Shown: one piece after another, positions 57,416 through 64,000 of the stretch
Layout: each line of letters begins with the position of its first letter
How positions within the stretch are numbered: position 1 is the stretch's first letter
From: Azospirillum isscasi
Lineage (GTDB): Bacteria; Pseudomonadota; Alphaproteobacteria; Azospirillales; Azospirillaceae
Direction: 5' to 3'
NCBI RefSeq assembly: GCF_030849505.1
Contig: NZ_JAUJFI010000003.1
Span: 1 to 64,000 of the forward strand
DNA: 64,000 nt
Made by a program: the position numbers and the translations under genes
Notes under the pieces: model-generated
What the model was told of the DNA's origin: nothing
Database searches by the model: none
The model's input: only the letters and a program-made list of their open reading frames with translations

Positions 57416-58021
57416 ATGACCAGTCCCATGCGCCGCATCCGCTCCGGCGCCGCCTCGGCGATGCTGGCGGCCACGCTCCTTACGGCCTGCCAGACCACCG
57501 GCGCCCCTCCCCCTCCCACGGAGCAGGCCCGGCCGCTGCCCCCCGACAAGCCCGCCTCCCCCCTGTCCGACGCGCCGGGGCGGGTCGTCGCGCAGAACAA
57601 GGGCTGGATCGTGCGGGCGCATCCGGCAACGAAGACCGGGTCCGCCTACTGCTACGCCACGCGGACGGACGATTCCTCGCCCCTCTCCTTCCGGGCGACG
57701 GCGAAGGGGGCCGCCATGCTGGTGAACGCCGACCCGCACGCCCAGGCCAAGGGCACGGAAAGCCGCCTGACCGCCATTTTCCCGGATGGCGAGACCATGG
57801 CGCTGGAAGCCACCCCCCTGCCGGACGGCGGGGTGGTGGTGCCGGTGGAACTGCCGAAATACGAGGATCTGTTCGAACCCTTCATGCGGTCGCGCGCCGT
57901 GACGCTGCAACAGGATGGCGGCAGGACGGACATCGGCGACGTGAATCTGGGGGGTTCCTCCTGGGCGCTGAACGCGCTGGACGAGTGCCGCATCCTCCAC
58001 ACGGACGCCGAGAAGAGCTGA
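57416..58021 (+). CDS. Predicted lipoprotein of unknown function
   Basis: 201 residues from ATG 57416 (an in-frame ATG at 57428 is also possible). The N-terminal basic region and hydrophobic stretch end in the lipobox LLTAC (Cys25), followed by a Pro-rich linker (TTGAPPPPTEQARPLPPDKP). The mature domain (~55-201) has alternating beta-strand character, with a short Cys in AYCYATRT and another in ALDECRIL that could pair. I do not recognise the family. It lies between the pentapeptide-PilZ gene and an EamA exporter, on the same strand. Confidence 0.75.
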   Translation: MTSPMRRIRSGAASAMLAATLLTACQTTGAPPPPTEQARPLPPDKPASPLSDAPGRVVAQNKGWIVRAHPATKTGSAYCYATRTDDSSPLSFRATAKGAAMLVNADPHAQAKGTESRLTAIFPDGETMALEATPLPDGGVVVPVELPKYEDLFEPFMRSRAVTLQQDGGRTDIGDVNLGGSSWALNALDECRILHTDAEKS

Positions 58022-58083
58022 CCCGCGCGGGGCGCAACGGGCGCCGCGTTGACCGGACCCGAATGCGTCTCTAGCCTTGTACG

Positions 58084-58971
58084 ATGCGCAACGCCCACAT
58101 CGCTCTGGCCCTCGCCGTCGCGGCAATCTGGGGCTTCAACTTCGTCGCCATCAAGGTCGGTCTGGCGGACTTTCCGCCGATCCTGTTCTGCGCCCTGCGC
58201 TTCGCGCTGGCGGCCCTGCCGCTTCTGGTGCTGGGCCTGCGCGGCGGACCGCCGGTGCCCTGGCGCTACATCCTGGGCATCGGGGTGGTGCTGGGGGTGG
58301 TGAAGTTCTCGCTGCTGTTCGTCGGGATGGACATCGGCATGCCGGCGGGGCTGTCGTCGCTGGTGCTGCAATCGCAAGCCTTCTTCACCGCCCTGTTCGC
58401 CGCGGCGGTGCTCGGCGAGCGACCCGGACCGAAGCAGGTGCTGGGCATGGCCGTGGCCTTCTCCGGCATCGGGCTGATCGCGGTGGAGATGCCGGCGGGC
58501 GATTCCCTGCTCGGGCTCGGGCTGGTGATCGCGGCGGCGGCGGCCTGGGGCGTGTCGAACCTGCTGATGAAGCAGGCCAAGGCGCCCGACCTGTTCCGCA
58601 TGATGCTGTGGGTCAGCGCGGTGCCGCCGATTCCGCTGCTGTTGCTGTCGCTGGGGCTGGAGGGGCCGGACCGGGTGTGGCACGCCCTGACCAACCTGAC
58701 GCCGCTGGGGTTCGGGGCCGCCGCCTACATCGCCTTCGGCGCGACTTTGTTCGGATTCGCCGCCTGGGGCTTCCTGCTGCGCCATTACCCGGCCAGCCTC
58801 GTGGCGCCCTTCTCCCTGCTGGTGCCGGTCTTCGGGATGAGTTCCAGCGCGCTGTTCCTGGGCGAGAGCTTCACGCCGCTGAAGATGGCCGGCGCGCTTC
58901 TCGTTCTCGCCGGGCTGGCGGTGGCCGTGCTGAAGCTTCCCTCCGCACGGCCCGCCACCCATCGTCCCTGA
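58084..58971 (+). CDS. EamA/DMT family transporter
   Basis: 295 residues with about ten membrane segments in two EamA repeats: AHIALALAVAAIWGFNFVAIKVGLADFPPILF opens the first (~4-35) and GLVIAAAAAWGVSNLLMKQAK the second (~146-166). The WGxNxVxIK motif is typical of RhaT/YdcZ-like exporters. Such proteins usually export amino acids or other metabolites; the closest well-known type is the O-acetylserine/cysteine exporter EamA, but substrate cannot be assigned. Convergent with the dienelactone hydrolase gene. Confidence 0.92.
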   Translation: MRNAHIALALAVAAIWGFNFVAIKVGLADFPPILFCALRFALAALPLLVLGLRGGPPVPWRYILGIGVVLGVVKFSLLFVGMDIGMPAGLSSLVLQSQAFFTALFAAAVLGERPGPKQVLGMAVAFSGIGLIAVEMPAGDSLLGLGLVIAAAAAWGVSNLLMKQAKAPDLFRMMLWVSAVPPIPLLLLSLGLEGPDRVWHALTNLTPLGFGAAAYIAFGATLFGFAAWGFLLRHYPASLVAPFSLLVPVFGMSSSALFLGESFTPLKMAGALLVLAGLAVAVLKLPSARPATHRP

Positions 58972-58980
58972 CGGATCGGA

Positions 58981-59838
58981 TCAGGCCAGGTTCTTCTTCA
59001 GGAACTCCACGGAGCGGTTCCAGGCGAGGTCCGCCGCCTCCTTGTTGTAGCGTTCCGCCGACGTGTCGTTGTGGAAGGCGTGGTTCACGTTCTCGTACAT
59101 GAAGAGCTGGTAGGACTTGCCCGCCTGTTTCAGGGCCTCCTCATAGGCCGGGACCTTGGCGTTCACGTTCTTGTCGAGCCCGGCGTAATGGAGCAGCAGC
59201 GGCGCCTTGATCGTGGTGACCAGCGCCGGGTCGGGCGACGGGCCGTAGAAGACGACCGCCGCCTTCAGGTCCGGCGCCTTGACGGCCAGCCGGTTGGTCA
59301 TGCCGCCGCCCCAGCAGAAGCCGACCGCCCCCACCTTGGCGTTGGAGTAGCGGTAGGCCATGAGGTCGCTCATCGCCGCAATCAGGTCGTTCACCGTCTT
59401 GTCGGGGTCGAGCTGGCCGATCATCTCGCGGGCGCGGTCGGGGTCCTGCGGGGTGCCGCCCAGCGGGGACAGCAGGTCCGGCGCCATGGCGACGAAGCCG
59501 GCCACGGCCAGCCGCCGCGTCACGTCCTCGACATAGGGGTTCAGGCCGCGGTTCTCGTGGATGACCACCACCGACGGCGCCTTCTCCGCCAGCTTCGGAC
59601 GGGCCAGATAGGCGCGGACGTCGCCGGTCGCCCCCTGGAAGGTCACCCGCTCCGTGGCGATGCGGCTGTCGTTGTCCGGAACCTCGGCGGCCAGCGCGTA
59701 GTTCGGCTCGATCTGGGCGAGGATCGCGGGAATGGCCGCCGCGCTGCCCGCCAGCACCGCCAGCCGCTCCAGGAAGACCCGGCGCGGCAGCGGCCTGTGG
59801 GTGTACTCGTCATAAAGATCGATGATCTTTTGATCCAT
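58981..59838 (-). CDS. Dienelactone hydrolase family protein (secreted)
   Basis: 285 residues. The N-terminus PLPRRVFLERLAVLAGSAAAIPAIL resembles a Tat-type signal, so it may be exported folded. The alpha/beta hydrolase domain has HENRGLNPYVEDVTRRLA, the nucleophile Cys175 in VGFCWGGG, Asp222 in YAGLDKNVN and His253 in VNHAFHNDTS, the DLH catalytic triad. Family members open dienelactone in aromatic catabolism, but many carboxymethylenebutenolidase homologues have other esterase roles. No catabolic genes are nearby. Confidence 0.92.
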   Translation of the reverse strand: MDQKIIDLYDEYTHRPLPRRVFLERLAVLAGSAAAIPAILAQIEPNYALAAEVPDNDSRIATERVTFQGATGDVRAYLARPKLAEKAPSVVVIHENRGLNPYVEDVTRRLAVAGFVAMAPDLLSPLGGTPQDPDRAREMIGQLDPDKTVNDLIAAMSDLMAYRYSNAKVGAVGFCWGGGMTNRLAVKAPDLKAAVVFYGPSPDPALVTTIKAPLLLHYAGLDKNVNAKVPAYEEALKQAGKSYQLFMYENVNHAFHNDTSAERYNKEAADLAWNRSVEFLKKNLA

Positions 59839-59916
59839 CCCTCACCCTCCCGATCGGTTTTGACGTCAAGCCTCTGCCGGAGTGTGGGGTGCGGCGGCGG
59901 ATCTGACAACTCCCGG

Positions 59917-59958
59917 ACGCACGGAATTGGCCGCACGGAATTGGACGCATGGAACTCC
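59917..59958. repeat. 14-bp tandem repeat, three copies
   Basis: ACGCACGGAATTGG (59917-59930), CCGCACGGAATTGG (59931-59944) and a degenerate ACGCATGGAACTCC (59945-59958), just after the lolD stop. Probably a polymorphic short repeat with no clear role. Confidence 0.6.
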
Positions 59959-59963
59959 GCCGG

Positions 59964-60651
<688 letters not shown>

Positions 60652-60659
<8 letters not shown>

Positions 60660-61899
60660 AGCGCAGGGCCTCCACCGGATCGAGACGGGCCGCCCGCCAG
60701 GACGGGTAGACGGTGGCGGCGAAGGACAGGCCCAGCGCCATGACGGTAACCTGCACCACCTCCGACCAGTCGATCTTCGCCGGAAGCTGCGACAGGAAAT
60801 AGATTTCGGCGTTGAACAGGTTCGTCCCGGTCAGCGCCTGGATGCCCTGGCGGATCGTCTCGATGTTCAGGGCGAAGGACACGCCCAGCGCCAGCCCCAG
60901 CAGCGTGCCCGCCACCCCGACCGAGGCGCCGGACAGGAAGAAGATGCGCATGATCATGCCGCGGGTGGCGCCCATGGTGCGCAGGATGGCGATGTCCCGC
61001 CCCTTGTCCTTCACCAGCATGATCAGGCTGGAGATGATGTTGAAGGCGGCCACCGTGATGATCAGCGACAGGATCAGGAACATCACGTTGCGCTCCACCT
61101 GGAGCGCCGTGAAGAAGCTGGCGTTCGACTGCTGCCAGTCCACCACGCGCCCCACCCCGGCCACCGCCGACTGGATGGCGCCGCGCGCCGCCCGGATTTG
61201 GGTCGGATCGTCGACGAACACCTCAAGCGAGGTCACCGCCTCGCCCGTGCGGAAGAAGGCCTGAGCCTCCGGCAGGGGCAGGAAGATGAAGCTGTTGTCG
61301 TATTCGAACATGCCCACGTCGAACACGGCGCCGATGGTGAAGCTGCGCATCCGCGGCACGGTGCCGAAGGCGGTGACGTTGCCTTGCGGCGCGATCAGGG
61401 TGAGCTGGTCGCCGACCGCCAGCCCCAGCCGCTGCGCCATACGGATGCCGATGGCGATGTTGTCCTCCCCGAAGGCGTCCGCCGTGCCGCGCACGATGTT
61501 GCGGGACAGCGTCGGGCGCACCCGGAAATCCTCCGGCCGCACGCCGCGCACCACCGCGCCGGAGGCGACTCCGCGCACCGACACCAGCGCCTGCCCCTCC
61601 ACCGTCGGCGTCACCCCGACCACGCCGGGCACGCCCTGGAGCCGCTGCACCAGCGGGTCGTAGTCGGGCAGCGGCCCGCCGCGGACGCTGTAGACGTTCA
61701 GATGGCCGTTCAGGCCCAGCACGCGGCCCAGCAGTTCCGCCCGGAAGCCGTTCATGACCGACATCACGATGATCAGCGTCGCCACGCCGAGCGCGATGCC
61801 CAGCAGCGAGAATCCGGCGATGACCGAGATGAACCCTTCCTGGCGGCGCGCCCGCAGATAGCGCATCGCGACCATGCGTTCGAAGGCGGAGAAGATCAT
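60652..61899 (-). CDS. Lipoprotein-releasing system permease LolC/LolE
   Basis: 415 residues from ATG 61899. A FtsX/MacB-type permease with four membrane segments: one after [34 protein letters not shown] and three in the C-terminal half (~270-400). The large periplasmic domain between them contacts lipoprotein cargo. As in other alphaproteobacteria a single permease gene may serve as both LolC and LolE (LolF-like), so no symbol is given. It precedes lolD with an eight-base overlap and follows the proS terminator. Confidence 0.92.
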
Positions 61900-61937
61900 G
61901 CGGCTCCCGATGGGCGAGGGCGGGCAACTGTGGCCCG

Positions 61938-61976
61938 GCAAAAGCAAAGGCGGCGGACCGCAACCAGCCCGCCGCC
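61938..61976 (-). terminator. Rho-independent terminator after proS
   Basis: GGCGGCGG (61949-61956) pairs with CCGCCGCC (61969-61976). On the minus strand the stem is followed by TTTGCTTTTG (61948-61939). It lies 74 bases after the proS stop and ends that transcript ahead of lolC/E. Confidence 0.75.
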
Positions 61977-62049
61977 CCGCAACATAAGTGCTTAACCGTG
62001 GCAGGAAAAGGGCGAGCTTCCAACGCGCCCGCTCCCCTGCCCCGGGGTG

Positions 62050-63363
62050 TTACGCCGAGAGCTTCTCCAGCGCGCTTTCCACCGACAGTTCCTGCTTCTC
62101 GCCGGTGGCGCGGCGCTTCAGCTCGACGACGCCGTTCTTCAGGCCGCGCGGCCCGACGACGAGCTGCCACGGCAGGCCGATCAGGTCCATGTCGGCGAAC
62201 TTCACGCCCGGACGCTCGTCGCGGTCGTCGTACAGAACCTCCAGCCCGTTGGCGCGGAGCTTGTAGTACAGCTCCTGGCAGACGCGGTCGGTCTCGGCGT
62301 CGCCCACCTTCAGGTTGACGAGGCCGACGTTGAAGGGCGCCACGGCGTCCGGCCAGATGATGCCGTTGTCGTCGTGGCTGGCCTCGATGATGGCGCCCAT
62401 CAGGCGCGACACGCCGATGCCGTAGGAGCCCATCTCCACCGGAACCGGCTCGCCGCCCGGACCGGCGACGACGGCGTTCATCGGCTTGGAATACTTGGTG
62501 CCGAAGTTGAAGATGTGGCCGACCTCGATGCCGCGGGCCGAGACCAGATCGGCCTCCGGAACCGGGCAGTTGCCGGGCTCGTGCTTCTCGTCGGTCGCCG
62601 CGTAGATCGAGGTGTAGGTGTCGAAGAAGGGCTGGAGATCCTCGTCGAAGCCCGGCGCGTTCTGGAGCACGTCCAGGGTCAGCCAGTCCTTGTGGCAGAA
62701 CACGCCGCTCTCGCCGGTCTCGGCCAGGATGATGAACTCGTGGCTCAGGTCGCCGCCGATGGGGCCGGTGTCGGCGCGCATCGGGATCGCCTTCAGCCCC
62801 ATGCGGGCAAAGGTGCGCAGATAGGCCAGGAACATCTTCTGGTACGAGCGCCGCGCGCTGGCCGCGTCGATGTCGAAGCTGTAGGCGTCCTTCATCAGGA
62901 ACTCGCGCCCGCGCATCACGCCGAAGCGGGGGCGGATCTCGTCCCGGAACTTCCACTGGATGTGGTAGAGGTTCAGCGGAAGCTGGCGGTAGCTCTTCAC
63001 GAAGGCGCGGAAGATGTCGGTGATCATCTCCTCGTTCGTCGGGCCGAACAGCATCTCGCGGTCGTGGCGGTCGGTGATGCGCAGCATCTCCTTGCCGTAA
63101 TCGTCGTAACGGCCGCTTTCCTTCCACAGCTCCGCCGACTGGATGGTCGGCATCAGCAGTTCCTGGGCGCCGGCGGCGTCCTGCTCCTCGCGGACGATCT
63201 GCTCGATCTTCTTCAGGACCCGGTGGCCCAGCGGCAGCCAGGCGTAGATGCCGGCGCTGGTCTGGCGGATCATCCCGGCCCGCAGCATCAGGCGGTGCGA
63301 GACGATCTGCGCCTCGGTCGGGGTCTCCTTAAGGGTCGGCAGAAAGAAGGTGGACAGCCGCAT
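62050..63363 (-). CDS. proS: Prolyl-tRNA synthetase (short alphaproteobacterial form)
   Basis: 437 residues, much shorter than the ~570 of the E. coli enzyme because the editing insertion domain between motifs 2 and 3 is absent, as known in alphaproteobacteria. Class II motifs: [23 protein letters not shown] (motif 1 region), [30 protein letters not shown] (motif 2, across ~135-165) and [18 protein letters not shown] (motif 3). C-terminal anticodon-binding domain from [10 protein letters not shown]. It charges tRNA-Pro; without the insertion it relies on a separate Cys/Ala-tRNA-Pro deacylase. Confidence 0.96.
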   Translation of the reverse strand: MRLSTFFLPTLKETPTEAQIVSHRLMLRAGMIRQTSAGIYAWLPLGHRVLKKIEQIVREEQDAAGAQELLMPTIQSAELWKESGRYDDYGKEMLRITDRHDREMLFGPTNEEMITDIFRAFVKSYRQLPLNLYHIQWKFRDEIRPRFGVMRGREFLMKDAYSFDIDAASARRSYQKMFLAYLRTFARMGLKAIPMRADTGPIGGDLSHEFIILAETGESGVFCHKDWLTLDVLQNAPGFDEDLQPFFDTYTSIYAATDEKHEPGNCPVPEADLVSARGIEVGHIFNFGTKYSKPMNAVVAGPGGEPVPVEMGSYGIGVSRLMGAIIEASHDDNGIIWPDAVAPFNVGLVNLKVGDAETDRVCQELYYKLRANGLEVLYDDRDERPGVKFADMDLIGLPWQLVVGPRGLKNGVVELKRRATGEKQELSVESALEKLSA

Positions 63364-63487
63364 GGCTCTGCTCTCGGTTTCGAGGGGATTCGTCCGGCCC
63401 TTCGCCGGACCGCAACAGGGACAGGGACTTTAGGAAGCCGCCGCGCGATTGTCCATCGTCACGGCACGCACCACGGCCTTGGCCGCC

Positions 63488-63886
63488 TCACCGGACGGTC
63501 CGGCAATAGGCGTACAACTCCGCCTCGCTCGCCCCCCCGATGGGTTGGCCGTTGAAATAGAGCCGGTTGGCGTACCAGGTCAGATAGCCGACCTCGACGC
63601 CCGCCCCCGCGGCCCCCTGCGGCACCGGAAAGCCCATGCGTCGGGCGAAATCCACCGTAACCGGAATGTCGAACCGGTCCAGCGGCGGCGCGGCGCCCGC
63701 GGAGCCCGGCAGGTCGGCGGGCGCCACCGGCTTGCCGTTCACGTCCACGCCCGGCGTGTGCTCCACCCCCGCCGCCGGGCGGTGGGCGGTCAGGAAGCGG
63801 CAGGCCGACAGGTCCACCGGCTGCGCCGCAGCACCGCCGGAAAGCGCCAGCAGGGCGGCGAGGAGAACGGCGGGACGGTGGATCAT
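63488..63886 (-). CDS. Secreted protein of unknown function
   Basis: 132 residues. A signal peptide (AVLLAALLALSGGAAAQ) precedes VDLSACRFLTAHRPAAGVEHTPGVDVNG and VTVDFARRMGFPVPQG, ending LYAYCRTVR. The two cysteines (in SACRFL and YAYCRT) could form a disulfide in the periplasm. I do not recognise the family. It starts nine bases after the stop of the partial gene at the right edge, so they are probably co-transcribed. proS lies 124 bases downstream. Confidence 0.75.
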   Translation of the reverse strand: MIHRPAVLLAALLALSGGAAAQPVDLSACRFLTAHRPAAGVEHTPGVDVNGKPVAPADLPGSAGAAPPLDRFDIPVTVDFARRMGFPVPQGAAGAGVEVGYLTWYANRLYFNGQPIGGASEAELYAYCRTVR

Positions 63887-63894
63887 GGCGGGCC

Positions 63895-64000
63895 TCAGCC
63901 TTGGGCGGCGGCGGAATGATGCATGGATTTCCAGTAGGTGGCGAGATAGGGCATGCCCTTCTCCGCCTCCTCCTGGGTGCGGGCCGACTGGCGGATGTAC
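63895..64000 (-). CDS. Partial gene of unknown function (C-terminus only)
   Basis: The last 34 codons of a minus-strand gene enter from the right edge: TQEEAEKGMPYLATYWKS then MHHSAAAQG and TGA at 63895-63897. The start and most of the protein are outside the window. The fragment looks soluble and is not recognised. It sits immediately upstream of the secreted protein gene. Confidence 0.5.
   Translation of the reverse strand, partial: YIRQSARTQEEAEKGMPYLATYWKSMHHSAAAQG

Overview
The window is chromosomal DNA of a high-GC alphaproteobacterium, most likely Azospirillum or a close member of the Rhodospirillales. The evidence is very strong G/C bias at third codon positions, a trpG-trpD-trpC cluster of the kind described in Azospirillum, a GAAC-N7-GAAC SOS box (the alphaproteobacterial LexA type) upstream of lexA, a short alphaproteobacterial prolyl-tRNA synthetase, and the alphaproteobacterial order rpsB-tsf-pyrH-frr-uppS-cdsA-dxr-rseP-bamA-ompH-fabZ-lpxA-lpxI-lpxB. 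The species call is inference. I saw no rRNA, tRNA, CRISPR array, prophage or insertion sequence. The only clear damage is a deletion-like junction near 10384.

1-7.4 kb: a partial two-domain glycosyltransferase (minus strand), then a plus-strand operon headed by a promoter and a TPP riboswitch. The operon encodes a LuxE-like acyl-protein synthetase, a LuxC-like acyl-CoA reductase, an HMP/thiamine-precursor-type ABC transporter (ATPase, permease, NMT1/THI5-like binding protein) and an SDR oxidoreductase. Read together, this looks like a thiamine-repressed import and carboxylate-to-alcohol reduction pathway, possibly salvaging an oxidised thiamine fragment. It is the most novel system here. 7.4-11.3 kb: DUF6494, then a diheme cytochrome c / SHP / cytochrome b561 operon divergent from a PepSY protein and a response regulator whose C-terminus and partner kinase are missing at a deletion junction.

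11.4-24.5 kb: trpGDC, an acetyltransferase, moaC-moeA (molybdenum cofactor), lexA, comEC, gltX, gltA, a small membrane protein, a GST, and a LysR regulator divergent from a GNAT with a perfect palindrome between them. 24.5-42.8 kb (all minus strand): gloA, the lipid A / outer-membrane assembly / translation super-cluster, and dnaE. lpxD is not at its usual place, and a multi-hairpin non-coding element lies between dnaE and rpsB.

43-64 kb: a VOC protein, nitronate monooxygenase, diguanylate cyclase, secreted pentapeptide protein, thioesterase, and a HEPN/MNT pair. Then come the methionine genes metH and metF, the latter coupled to a fused ArsR-methyltransferase regulator with a perfect operator palindrome in its promoter. 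After these are mlaA-mlaC (phospholipid retrograde transport), a pentapeptide-repeat protein fused to a PilZ (c-di-GMP) domain, a lipoprotein, an EamA exporter, a dienelactone hydrolase, lolD-lolC/E (lipoprotein release), proS, and two genes of unknown function at the right edge.
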